Translations under genes and position numbers: made by a program
Notes under the pieces: generated by a model
What the model saw: only the letters and a program-made list of their open reading frames with translations
What the model was told of the DNA's origin: nothing
The model's database searches: none
Shown here: in pieces, positions 49,901-62,688 of the stretch
Layout of the letters: each line of letters opens with the position of its first letter
Position numbering within the stretch: position 1 is the first letter of the stretch
Assembly (NCBI GenBank): GCA_960531495.1
Contig: OY482855.1
Coordinates: 558,001-622,000, forward strand
Source: Zeus faber
Lineage: Eukaryota > Chordata > Actinopteri > Zeiformes > Zeidae
DNA length: 64,000 nt
Direction of reading: 5' to 3'

Positions 49901-52900
49901 ATGAAAGAAAGATTGAATGAAATATTGAAAGACAGAAAGATTGAAAGAAACAATGAAAGAAAGATTGAAAGATTAAAAGAAAGAATGAAAGAAAGATTGA
50001 AAAATTGAAAGATTGAAAGAAAGATTGAAAAAAGGATTGAAAGACTGGAAGAAAGAATGAAAGAAAGATTGAAAGATTCAACAAATGAAAGAATGATTGC
50101 AAGAAAGATTAAAAAAAGAAAGATTGAAAGAAAATTTGAAAGTATGATTGAAGAAGGAATGAAAGAAAGATTGAATGAAAAATTGAAAGACAGAAAGATT
50201 GAAAGAAAGAATGAAAGAAAGATTGAAAGATTCAACAATTGAAAGAAAGATTGCAAGTAAGATTTAAAAAAGAAAGATTGAAAGAAAGAATGAAAGAATG
50301 AAAGAAAGATTGAAAGATTGAAAGAAAGAAAGATTGAAAGATTGAATGATTGAAAGAAAGACTGAAAGAAAGATTGAAAGATTCAAAAATTGAAAGAAAG
50401 ATTGCAAGAAAGATTGAAAAAAGAAGGATTGAAAGAAAGAATGAAAGAAATATTGAAAGAAAGAAAGATTGAAAGAAATAACAAAAGAAAGATTGAAAGA
50501 AAGAATGAAAGAAAGATTGAAAGATAGATGGAAAGAAAGATTGGAATAAAGATAGAAAAATTGAAATTAAGAAAGAATGAAAGAAAGATTGAAAGATTGA
50601 AATATTGAAAGAAAGAATGAAAGAAAGATTGAAAGATGAAAGAAAGATTGAAAGATTGAAAGATTGAAAGATTGAAATAAAGATTAAAAGTTTGAAAGAA
50701 AGATTGAAAGAAAGATTTAAAGAAAGAAAGATTGAAAGTAAGAAAGATTGAAAGAAATATTGAAAGAAAGATTGAAAAAAAGAAAGATTGAAAGAAAGAT
50801 TGAAAGACTGATGGAAAGAATGAAATAAAGATTGAAAGAAAGATTGAAAGAAAGAAATATTGAAGGAAAGATTGAAAGATTGAATGATTGAAAGAAAGAC
50901 TGAAAGAAAGATTGACGGACAGAAAGATTGAAAGAAAGAATGAAAGAAAGATTGAAAGAAAGAATGAAAGAAAGATTGAAAGATTGAAATATTGAAAGAA
51001 AGAATGAAAGAAAGACTGAAAGATTGAAAGAAAGATTGAAAGAAAGATTGAAAGATTGAAATATTTAAAGAAAGATTGAAAGAAAGAATGAAAGAACAAT
51101 TGAAAGAAAGAATGAAAGACTGAAAGAAAAATTGAAAGATTGAAAGAAAGAATGAAAGAACGATTGAAAGATTGAAAGATTGAAAGATTGAAAGAAAGAA
51201 TGAAAGAAAGATTGAAAGAAAGATGGAAAGAAAGATTGAAAGAAAGAAAGATTGAAAGAAATAATAAAAGAAAGATTGAACGATTGGAAGAAATATTGAA
51301 AGATAGAAAAATTGAAAGTAAGAAAGATTGAAAGAAAGAATGAAAGAAAGATTGAAAGATTGAAAGAAAGAATGAAAGAAAGATTGAAAGATTGAAATAT
51401 TGAAAGAAAGAATGAAAGAAAGACTGAAAGATTGAAAGAAAGATTGAAAGAAAGATTGAAAGATTGAAATATTTAAAGAAAGATTGAAAGAAAGAATGAA
51501 AGAACAATTGAAAGAAAGAATGAAAGAATGAAAGAAAAATTGAAAGATTGAAAGAAAGAATGAAAGAACGATTGAAAGATTGAAAGATTGAAAGATTGAA
51601 AGATTGAAAGAAAGAATGAAAGAAAGATTGAAAGAAAGATGGAAAGAAAGATTGAAAGAAAGAAAGATTGAAAGAAATAATAAAAGAAAGATTGAACGAT
51701 TGGAAGACATTTTGAAAGATAGAAAAATTGAAAGTAAGAAAGATTGAAAAAAAGAATGAAAGAAAGATTGAAAGATTGACAGAAAGAATGACAGAAAGAT
51801 TGAAAGATTGAAATATTGAAAGAAAGAATGAAAAAAAGATTGAAAGACTGAAAGAAAGAATGAAAGAAAGATTGAAAGATTAAACAATTGAAAGAAAGTT
51901 TGCAAGAAAGATTGAAAAAAGAAAGATTGAAAGAAAGAATGAAAAAAAGATTGATAGATAGATGGATAGAAAGATTGAAAGAAAGAAAGATTGAAAGAAT
52001 AACAAAAGAAAGATTGAAAGATTGGAAGAAATATTGAAAGATAGAAAAATTGAATGTAAGAAAGATTGAAAGAAAAAATTAAAGAAAGATTGAAAGATTG
52101 AAAGAAAGAATGAAAGAAAGGTTGAAAGATTGAAATATTGAAAGAAAGAATGAAAGAAAGATTGAAAGATTGAAAGAAAGATTGAAAGAAAGATTGAAAG
52201 ATTGAAAGATTGAAATAAAGATTGAAAGTTTGAAAGAAATATTGAAAGAAAGATTGAAAGATTGAAAGAAAGATTGAAAGAAAGAATGAAAGAAAGATTG
52301 AAAGATTGAAAGATTGAAATAAAGAATGAAAGTTTGAAAGAAAGATTGAAAGAAAGATTTTAAGAAAGAAAGATTGAAAGATTGAAAGATTGAAAGAAAT
52401 ATTGAAAGAAAGATTGAAAGATTGAAAGAAAGATTGAAAGAAAGAATGAAAGAAAGATTGAAAGAAAGATTGAAAGAAAGATTGAAAGAAAGATTGAAAG
52501 AAAGATTGAACGACTGAAAGATTGAAAGAAAGATTGAAAGTTTGAAAGAAAGATTGAAAGACTGAAAGAAATAATGAAAGAAAGATTGAAAGAAAGAATG
52601 AAAGAAAGATTGAAAGAAAGATGGATAGATAGATTGAAAGAAAGAATGATTGAAAGAAATAACAAAACAAAGATTGAAAGAAATAATGAAAGAAAGATTG
52701 AACGATTGGAAGAAATATTGAAAGATAGAAAAATTGAAAGTAAGAAAGATTGAAAGAAAGAATGAAAGAAAGATTGAAAGATTGAAAGAAAGAATGAAAG
52801 AAAGATTGAAAGATTGAAATATTGAAAGAAAGAATGAAAGAAAGACTGAAAGATTGAAAGAAAGATTGAAAGAAAGATTGAAAGATTGAAATATTTAAAG

Positions 52901-54512
52901 AAAAATTGAAAGAAAGAATGAAAGAACAATTGAAAGAAAGAATGAAAGACTGAAAGAAAAATTGAAAGATTGAAAGAAAGAATGAAAGAACAATTGAAAG
53001 ATTGAAAGATTGAAAGATTGAAAGAAAGAATGAAAGAAAGATTGAAAGAAAGATGGAAAGAAAGATTGAAAGAAAGAAAGATTGAAAGAAATAATAAAAG
53101 AAAGATTGAACGATTGGAAGAAATATTGAAAGATAGAAAAATTGAAAGTAAGAAAGATTGAAAGAAAGAATGAAAGAAAGATTGAAAGATTGAAAGAAAG
53201 AATGAAAGAAAGATTGAAAGATTGAAATATTGAAAGAAAGAATGAAAGAAAGACTGAAAGATTGAAAGAAAGATTGAAAGAAAGATTGAAAGATTGAAAT
53301 ATTTAAAGAAAGATTGAAAGAAAGAATGAAAGAACAATTGAAAGAAAGAATGAAAGAATGAAAGAAAAATTGAAAGATTGAAAGAAAGAATGAAAGAACG
53401 ATTGAAAGATTGAAAGATTGAAAGATTGAAAGAAAGAATGAAAGAAAGATTGAAAGAAAGATGGAAAGAAAAATTGAAAGAAAGAAAGATTGAAAGAAAT
53501 AATAAAAGAAAGATTGAACGATTGGAAGACATTTTGAAAGATAGAAAAATTGAAAGTAAGAAAGATTGAAAGAAAGAATGAAAGAAAGATTGAAAGATTG
53601 ACAGAAAGAATGACAGAAAGATTGAAAGATTGAAATATTGAAAGAAAGAATGAAAAAAAGATTGAAAGACTGAAAGAAAGAATGAAAGAAAGATTGAAAG
53701 ATTAAACAATTAAAGTTTGCAAGAAAGATTGAAAAAAGAAAGATTGAAAGAAAGAATGAAAAAAAGATTGATAGATAGATGGATAGAAAGATTGAAAGAA
53801 AGAAAGATTGAAAGAATAAGAAAAGAAAGATTGAAAGATTGGAAGAAATATTGAAAGATAGAAAAATTGAATGTAAGAAAGATTGAAAGAAAAAATTAAA
53901 GAAAGATTGAAAGATTGAAATATTGAAAGAAAGAATGAAAGAAAGATTGAAAGATTGAAAGAAAGATTGAAAGAAAGATTGAAAGATTGAAAGATTGAAA
54001 TAAAGATTGAAAGTTTGAAAGAAAGATTGAAAGAAAGATTTAAAGAAAGAAAGATTGAAAGAAATATTGAAAGAAAGATTGAAAGATTGAAAGAAAGATT
54101 GAAAGAAAGAATGAAAGAAAGATTGAAAGATTGAAAGATTGAAATAAAGAATGAAAGTTTGAAAGAAAGATTGAAAGAAAGATTTTAAGAAAGAAAGATT
54201 GAAAGATTGAAAGATTGAAAGAAATATTGAAAGAAAGATTGAAAGATTGAAAGAAAGATTGAAAGAAAGAATGAAAGAAAGATTGAAAGAAAGATTGAAA
54301 GAAAGATTGAAAGAAAGATTGAAAGACTGAAGGAAAGAATGAAAGAAAGATTGAAAGAAAGATTGAAAGAAAGAAATATTGAAAGTAAGATTGAAAGATT
54401 GAATGATTGAAAGAAAGACTGAAAGATAGATTGAAAGATTGAAGATTGAAAGATTGAAAGAAAGATTGAAAGAAAGATTGAACGACTGAAAGATTGAAAG
54501 AAAGATTGAAAG
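46986..54512. repeat. Higher-order block 10 (7527 bp), third of three ~7-kb blocks
   Basis: It starts like block 9, then has a middle shared with blocks 8 and 9 (48905-49354 against 43184-43633, offset 5721), and ends with ~3 kb shared with block 1. The minus-strand frame at 50232-54530 (1432 codons) is the longest in the window. It is pure Phe/Ser/Leu/Gln/Asn/Ile repeat and is not called as a gene. Confidence 0.8.
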
Positions 54513-57500
54513 TTTGAAACAAATTTTCAAAGACTGAAAGAAAGAATGAAAGAAAGATTGAAAGAAAGATTGAAAAAAGAAAGATTGAAAGAAAATTTGA
54601 AAGAAAGATTTAAAGAAGGAATGAAAGAAAGATTGAATGAAATATTGAAAGACAGAAAGATTGAAAGAAACAATGAAAGAAAGATTGAAAGATTAAAAGA
54701 AAGAATGAAAGAAAGATTGAAAAATTGAAAGATTGAAAGAAAGATTGAAAAAAAGATTGAAAGACTGGAAGAAAGAATGAAAGAAAGATTGAAAGATTCA
54801 ACAAATGAAAGAATGATTGCAAGAAAGATTAAAAAAAGAAAGATTGAAAGAAAATTTGAAAGTATGATTGAAGAAGGAATGAAAGAAAGATTGAATGAAA
54901 AATTGAAAGACAGAAAGATTGAAAGAAAGAATGAAAGAAAGATTGAAAGATTCAACAATTGAAAGAAAGATTGCAAGTAAGATTTAAAAAAGAAAGATTG
55001 AAAGAAAGAATGAAAGAATGAAAGAAAGATTGAAAGATTGAAAGAAAGAAAGATTGAAAGATTGAATGATTGAAAGAAAGACTGAAAGAAAGATTGAAAG
55101 ATTCAAAAATTGAAAGAAAGATTGCAAGAAAGATTGAAAAAAGAAGGATTGAAAGAAAGAATGAAAGAAATATTGAAAGAAAGAAAGATTGAAAGAAATA
55201 ACAAAAGAAAGATTGAAAGAAAGAATGAAAGAAAGATTGAAAGATAGATGGAAAGAAAGATTGGAATAAAGATAGAAAAATTGAAATTAAGAAAGAATGA
55301 AAGAAAGATTGAAAGATTGAAATATTGAAAGAAAGAATGAAAGAAAGATTGAAAGATGAAAGAAAGATTGAAAGATTGAAATATTGAAAGATTGAAATAA
55401 AGATTAAAAGTTTGAAAGAAAGATTGAAAGAAAGATTTAAAGAAAGAAAGATTGAAAGTAAGAAAGATTGAAAGAAATATTGAAAGAAAGATTGAAAAAA
55501 AGAAAGATTGAAAGAAAGATTGAAAGAAAGATTGAAAGACTGATGGAAAGAATGAAATAAAAATTGAAAGAAAGATTGAAAGAAAGAAATATTGAAGGAA
55601 AGATTGAAAGATTGAATGATTGAAAGAAAGACTGAAAGAAAGATTGACGGACAGAAAGATTGAAAGAAAGAATGAAAGAAAGATTGAAAGAAAGAATGAA
55701 AGAAAGACTGAAAGATTGAAAGAAAGATTGAAAGATTGAAATATTTAAAGAAAGATTGAAAGAAAGAATGAAAGAACAATTGAAAGAAAGAATGAAAGAC
55801 TGAAAGAAAAATTGAAAGATTGAAAGAAAGAATGAAAGAACGATTGAAAGATTGAAAGATTGAAAGATTGAAAGAAAGAATGAAAGAAAGATTGAAAGAA
55901 AGATGGAAAGAAAGATTGAAAGAAAGAAAGATTGAAAGAAATAATAAAAGAAAGATTGAACGATTGGAAGACATTTTGAAAGATAGAAAAATTGAAAGTA
56001 AGAAAGATTGAAAGAAAGAATGAAAGAAAGATTGAAAGATTGACCGAAAGAATGACAGAAAGATTGAAAGATTGAAATATTGAAAGAAAGAATGAAAAAA
56101 AGATTGAAAGACTGAAAGAAAGAATGAAAGAAAGATTGAAAGATTAAACAATTGAAAGAAAGTTTGCAAGAAAGATTGAAAAAAGAAAGATTGAAAGAAA
56201 GAATGAAAAAAAGATTGATAGATAGATGGATAGAAAGATTGAAAGAAAGAAAGATTGAAAGAATAACAAAAGAAAGATTGAAAGATTGGAAAAAATATTG
56301 AAAGATAGAAAAATTGAATGTAAGAAAGATTGAAAGAAAAAATTAAAGAAAGATTGAAAGATTGAAAGAAAGAATGAAAGAAAGGTTGAAAGATTGAAAT
56401 ATTGAAAGAAAGAATGAAAGAAAGACTGAAAGATTGAAAGAAAGATTGAAAGATTGAAATATTTAAAGAAAGATTGAAAGAAAGAATGAAAGAACAATTG
56501 AAAGAAAGAATGAAAGACGGAAAGAAAAATTGAAAGATTGAAAGAAAGAATGAAAGAACGATTGAAAGATTGAAAGATTGAAAGATTGAAAGAAAGAATG
56601 AAAGAAAGATTGAAAGAAAGATGGAAAGAAAGATTGAAAGAAAGAAAGATTGAAAGAAATAATAAAAGAAAGATTGAACGATTGGAAGACATTTTGAAAG
56701 ATAGAAAAATTGAAAGTAAGAAAGATTGAAAGAAAGAATGAAAGAAAGATTGAAAGATTGACCGAAAGAATGACAGAAAGATTGAAAGATTGAAATATTG
56801 AAAGAAAGAATGAAAAAAAGATTGAAAGACTGAAAGAAAGAATGAAAGAAAGATTGAAAGATTAAACAATTGAAAGAAAGTTTGCAAGAAAGATTGAAAA
56901 AAGAAAGATTGAAAGAAAGAATGAAAAAAAGATTGATAGATAGATGGATAGAAAGATTGAAAGAAAGAAAGATTGAAAGAATAACAAAAGAAAGATTGAA
57001 AGATTGGAAAAAATATTGAAAGATAGAAAAATTGAATGTAAGAAAGATTGAAAGAAAAAATTAAAGAAAGATTGAAAGATTGAAAGAAAGAATGAAAGAA
57101 AGGTTGAAAGATTGAAATATTGAAAGAAAGAATGAAAGAAAGATTGAAAGATTGAAAGAAAGTTTGAAAGAAAGATTGAAAGATTGAAAGATTGAAATAA
57201 AGATTGAAAGTTTGAAAGAAAGATTGAAAGAAAGATTTAAAGAAAGAAAGATTGAAAGAAATATTGAAAGAAAGATTGAAAGATTGAAAGAAAGATTGAA
57301 AGAAAGAATGAAAAAAAGATTGATAGATAGATGGATAGAAAGATTGAAAGAAAGAAAGATTGAAAGAATAACAAAAGAAAGATTGAAAGATTGGAAGAAA
57401 TATTGAAAGATAGAAAAATTGAATGTAAGAAAGATTGAAAGAAAAAATTAAAGAAAGATTGAAAGATTGAAAGAAAGAATGAAAGAAAGGTTGAAAGATT

Positions 57501-59024
57501 GAAATATTGAAAGAAAGAATGAAAGAAAGATTGAAAGATTGAAAGTTTGAAAGAAAGATTGAAAGATTGAAAGATTGAAAGATTGAAAGAAAGAATGAAA
57601 GAAAGATTGAAAGAAAGATGGAAAGAAAGATTGAAAGAAAGAAAGATTGAAAGAAATAATAAAAGAAAGATTGAACGATTGGAAGAAATATTGAAAGATA
57701 GAAAAATTGAAAGTAAGAAAGATTGAAAGAAAGAATGAAAGAAAGATTGAAAGATTGAAAGAAAGAATGAAAGAAAGATTGAAAGATTGAAATATTGAAA
57801 GAAAGAATGAAAGAAAGACTGAAAGATTGAAAGAAAGATTGAAAGATTGAAATATTTAAAGAAAGATTGAAAGAAAGAATGAAAGAACAATTGAAAGAAA
57901 GAATGAAAGAACGATTGAAAGATTGAAAGATTGAAAGATTGAAAGAAAGAATGAAAGAAAGATTGAAAGAAAGATGGAAAGAAAGATTGAAAGAAAGAAA
58001 GATTGAAAGAAATAATAAAAGAAAGATTGAACGATTGGAAGACATTTTGAAAGATAGAAAAATTGAAAGTAAGAAAGATTGAAAGAAAGAATGAAAGAAA
58101 GATTGAAAGATTGACAGAAAGAATGACAGAAAGATTGAAAGATTGAAATATTGAAAGAAAGAATGAAAAAAAGATTGAAAGACTGAAAGAAAGAATGAAA
58201 GAAAGATTGAAAGATTAAACAATTAAAGTTTGCAAGAAAGATTGAAAAAAGAAAGATTGAAAGAAAGAATGAAAAAAAGATTGATAGATAGATGGATAGA
58301 AAGATTGAAAGAAAGAAAGATTGAAAGAATAACAAAAGAAAGATTGAAAGATTGGAAGAAATATTGAAAGATAGAAAAATTGAAAGTAAGAAAGATTGAA
58401 AGAAAAAATTAAAGAAAGATTGAAAGATTGAAATATTGAAAGAAAGAATGAAAGAAAGATTGAAAGATTGAAAGAAAGATTGAAAGAAAGATTGAAGGAT
58501 TGAAAGATTGAAATAAAGATTGAAAGTTTGAAAGAAAGATTGAAAGAAAGATTTAAAGAAAGAAGATTGAAAGAAATATTGAAAGAAAGATTGAAAGATT
58601 GAAAGAAAGATTGAAAGAAAGAATGAAAGAAAGATTGAAAGATTGAAAGATTGAAATAAAGAATGAAAGTTTGAAAGAAAGATTGAAAGAAAGATTTTAA
58701 GAAAGAAAGATTGAAAGATTGAAAGATATAAAGAAATATTGAAAGAAAGATTGAAAGATTGAAAGAAAGATTGAAAGAAAGAATGAAAGAAAGATTGAAA
58801 GAAAGTTTGAAAGAAAGATTGAAAGAAAGATTGAAAGACTGAAGGAAAGAATGAAAGAAAGATTGAAAGAAAGATTGAAAGAAAGAAATATTGAAAGTAA
58901 GATTGAAAGATTGAATGATTGAAAGAAAGACTGAAAGATAGATTGAAAGATTGAAGATTGAAAGATTGAAAGAAAGATTGAAAGAAAGATTGAACGACTG
59001 AAAGATTGAAAGAAAGATTGAAAG
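54513..59024. repeat. Higher-order block 11 (4512 bp)
   Basis: This is a class II start (GATTCAACAATTG, GATTGACGGACAG, GATTGACCG) followed by a 718-bp tandem duplication, a shuffled stretch at 57.1-57.9 kb and a class I-like end. A plus-strand segment at 57212-57406 recurs exactly at 63555-63749 (offset 6343). In both, the words GAATGAAAAAAAG and GATAGATAGATGG are brought into a new context. Confidence 0.8.
55690..57125. repeat. 718-bp tandem duplication
   Basis: GACCGAAAG starts at 56042 and 56760, GATTGGAAAAAATATTG at 56284 and 57002, and ATATTTAAAG at 55741 and 56459; all offsets are 718. The word GGAAAAAATATTG is private to this pair (other copies read GGAAGAAATATTG). One copy has GACGG near 56517 where the other has GACTG. 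Confidence 0.88.
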
Positions 59025-62000
59025 TTTGAAACAAATTTTCAAAGACTGAAAGAAAGAATGAAAGAAAGATTGAAAGAAAGATTGAAAAAAGAAAGATTGA
59101 AAGAAAATTTGAAAGAAAGATTTAAAGAAGGAATGAAAGAAAGATTGAATGAAATATTGAAAGACAGAAAGATTGAAAGAAACAATGAAAGAAAGATTGA
59201 AAGATTAAAAGAAAGAATGAAAGAAAGATTGAAAAATTGAAAGATTGAAAGAAAGATTGAAAAAAAGATTGAAAGACTGGAAGAAAGAATGAAAGAAAGA
59301 TTGAAAGATTCAACAAATGAAAGAATGATTGCAAGAAAGATTAAAAAAAGAAAGATTGAAAGAAAATTTGAAAGTATGATTGAAGAAGGAATGAAAGAAA
59401 GATTGAATGAAAAATTGAAAGACAGAAAGATTGAAAGGAAGAATGAAAGAAAGATTGAAAGATTCAACAATTGAAAGAAAGATTGCAAGTAAGATTTAAA
59501 AAAGAAAGATTGAAAGAAAGAATGAAAGAATGAAAGAAAGATTGAAAGATTGAAAGAAAGAAAGATTGAAAGATTGAATGATTGAAAGAAAGACTGAAAG
59601 AAAGATTGAAAGATTGAAAAATTGAAAGAAAGATTGCAAGAAAGATTGAAAAAAGAAGGATTGAAAGAAAGAATGAAAGAAATATTGAAAGAAAGAAAGA
59701 TTGAAAGAAATAACAAAAGAAAGATTGAAAGAACGAATGAAAGAAAGATTGAAAGATAGATGGAAAGAAAGATTGGAATAAAGATAGAAAAATTGAAATT
59801 AAGAAAGAATGAAAGAAAGATTGAAAGATTGAAATATTGAAAGAAAGAATGAAAGAAAGATTGAAAGATGAAAGAAAGATTGAAAGATTGAAATATTGAA
59901 AGATTGAAATAAAGATTAAAAGTTTGAAAGAAAGATTGAAAGAAAGATTTAAAGAAAGAAAGATTGAAAGTAAGAAAGATTGAAAGAAATATTGAAAGAA
60001 AGATTGAAAAAAAGAAAGATTGAAAGAAAGATTGAAAGAAAGATTGAAAGACTGATGGAAAGAATGAAATAAAGATTGAAAGAAAGATTGAAAGAAAGAA
60101 ATATTGAAGGAAAGATTGAAAGATTGAATGATTGAAAGAAAGACTGAAAGAAATAATAAAAGAAAGATTGAACGATTGGAAGAAATATTGAAAGATAGAA
60201 AAATTGAAAGTAAGAAAGATTGAAAGAAAGAATGAAAGAAAGATTGAAAGATTGAAAGAAAGAATGAAAGAAAGATTGAAAGATTGAAATATTGAAAGAA
60301 AGAATGAAAGAAAGACTGAAAGATTGAAAGAAAGATTGAAAGATTGAAATATTTAAAGAAAGATTGAAAGAAAGAATGAAAGAACAATTGAAAGAAAGAA
60401 TGAAAGAATGAAAGAAAAATTGAAAGATTGAAAGAAAGAATGAAAGAACGATTGAAAGATTGAAAGATTGAAAGATTGAAAGAAAGAATGAAAGAAAGAT
60501 TGAAAGAAAGATGGAAAGAAAGATTGAAAGAAAGAAAGATTGAAAGAAATAATAAAAGAAAGATTGAACGATTGGAAGACATTTTGAAAGATAGAAAAAT
60601 TGAAAGTAAGAAAGATTGAAAGAAAGAATGAAAGAAAGATTGAAAGATTGACACAAAGAATGACAGAAAGATTGAAAGATTGAAATATTGAAAGAAAGAA
60701 TGAAAAAAAGATTGAAAGACTGAAAGAAAGAATGAAAGAAAGATTGAAAGATTAAACAATTAAAGTTTGCAAGAAAGATTGAAAAAAGAAAGATTGAAAG
60801 AAAGAATGAAAAAAAGATTGATAGATAGATGGATAGAAAGATTGAAAGAAAGAAAGATTGAAAGAATAACAAAAGAAAGATTGAAAGATTGGAAGAAATA
60901 TTGAAAGATAGAAAAATTGAAAGTAAGAAAGATTGAAAGAAAAAATTAAAGAAAGATTGAAAGATTGAAATATTGAAAGAAAGAATGAAAGAAAGATTGA
61001 AAGATTGAAAGAAAGATTGAAAGAAAGATTGAAGGATTGAAAGATTGAAATAAAGATTGAAAGTTTGAAAGAAAGATTGAAAGAAAGATTTAAAGAAAGA
61101 AGATTGAAAGAAATATTGAAAGAAAGATTGAAAGATTGAAAGAAAGATTGAAAGAAAGAATGAAAGAAAGATTGAAAGATTGAAAGATTGAAATAAAGAA
61201 TGAAAGTTTGAAAGAAAGATTGAAAGAAAGATTTTAAGAAAGAAAGATTGAAAGATTGAAAGATATAAAGAAATATTGAAAGAAAGATTGAAAGATTGAA
61301 AGAAAGATTGAAAGAAAGAATGAAAGAAAGATTGAAAGAAAGTTTGAAAGAAAGATTGAAAGAAAGATTGAAAGACTGAAGGAAAGAATGAAAGAAAGAT
61401 TGAAAGAAAGATTGAAAGAAAGAAATATTGAAAGTAAGATTGAAAGATTGAATGATTGAAAGAAAGACTGAAAGATAGATTGAAAGATTGAAGATTGAAA
61501 GATTGAAAGAAAGATTGAAAGAAAGATTGAACGACTGAAAGATTGAAAGAAAGATTGAAAGTTTGAAACAAATTTTCAAAGACTGAAAGAAAGAATGAAA
61601 GAAAGATTGAAAGAAAGATTGAAAAAAGAAAGATTGAAAGAAAATTTGAAAGAAAGATTTAAAGAAGGAATGAAAGAAAGATTGAATGAAATATTGAAAG
61701 ACAGAAAGATTGAAAGAAACAATGAAAGAAAGATTGAAAGATTAAAAGAAAGAATGAAAGAAAGATTGAAAAATTGAAAGATTGAAAGAAAGATTGAAAA
61801 AAAGATTGAAAGACTGGAAGAAAGAATGAAAGAAAGATTGAAAGATTCAACAAATGAAAGAATGATTGCAAGAAAGATTAAAAAAAGAAAGATTGAAAGA
61901 AAATTTGAAAGTATGATTGAAGAAGGAATGAAAGAAAGATTGAATGAAAAATTGAAAGACAGAAAGATTGAAAGGAAGAATGAAAGAAAGATTGAAAGAT

Positions 62001-62688
62001 TCAACAATTGAAAGAAAGATTGCAAGTAAGATTTAAAAAAGAAAGATTGAAAGAAAGAATGAAAGAATGAAAGAAAGATTGAAAGATTGAAAGAAAGAAA
62101 GATTGAAAGATTGAATGATTGAAAGAAAGACTGAAAGAAAGATTGAAAGATTCAAAAATTGAAAGAAAGATTGCAAGAAAGATTGAAAAAAGAAGGATTG
62201 AAAGAAAGAATGAAAGAAATATTGAAAGAAAGAAAGATTGAAAGAAATAACAAAAGAAAGATTGAAAGAACGAATGAAAGAAAGATTGAAAGATAGATGG
62301 AAAGAAAGATTGGAATAAAGATAGAAAAATTGAAATTAAGAAAGAATGAAAGAAAGATTGAAAGATTGAAATATTGAAAGAAAGAATGAAAGAAAGATTG
62401 AAAGATGAAAGAAAGATTGAAAGATTGAAATATTGAAAGATTGAAATAAAGATTAAAAGTTTGAAAGAAAGATTGAAAGAAAGATTTAAAGAAAGAAAGA
62501 TTGAAAGTAAGAAAGATTGAAAGAAATATTGAAAGAAAGATTGAAAAAAAGAAAGATTGAAAGAAAGATTGAAAGAAAGATTGAAAGACTGATGGAAAGA
62601 ATGAAATAAAGATTGAAAGAAAGATTGAAAGAAAGAAATATTGAAGGAAAGATTGAAAGATTGAATGATTGAAAGAAAGACTGAAAGA
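57655..62688. repeat. ~2.5-kb tandem duplication (2497 and 2537 bp copies)
   Basis: The copies are about 57655-60151 and 60152-62688. Shared private words include GAACGAATG (59731, 62268), GATTGAAGGATTG (~58492, ~61029) and AAAGAAGATTG, all at offset 2537. The header GAACGATTGG at 57673/60170 is at offset 2497, because the first copy lacks 40 bp near 57.9 kb. The junction near 60150 joins GACTGAAAGAAA to TAATAAAAG. Confidence 0.88.
59025..61561. repeat. Higher-order block 12 (2537 bp)
   Basis: This is the marker-to-marker unit created by the ~2.5-kb tandem duplication. It contains the only copy in which GATTCAAAAATTG reads GATTGAAAAATTG (near 59606), and the only one in which GATTGACAGAAAG reads GATTGACACAAAG (60650). 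Confidence 0.83.

Noticed and set aside
50232-54530. 1432-codon minus-strand open frame and dozens of similar ones (e.g. 17530-19800, 30930-33248, 26763-28889)
   Set aside because: The minus strand almost lacks TAA, TAG and TGA because the plus strand lacks TTA, CTA and TCA, so two or three frames are often open together. The product is a low-complexity Phe/Ser/Leu/Gln/Asn/Ile string with no domain, and frame lengths simply follow rare repeat variants.
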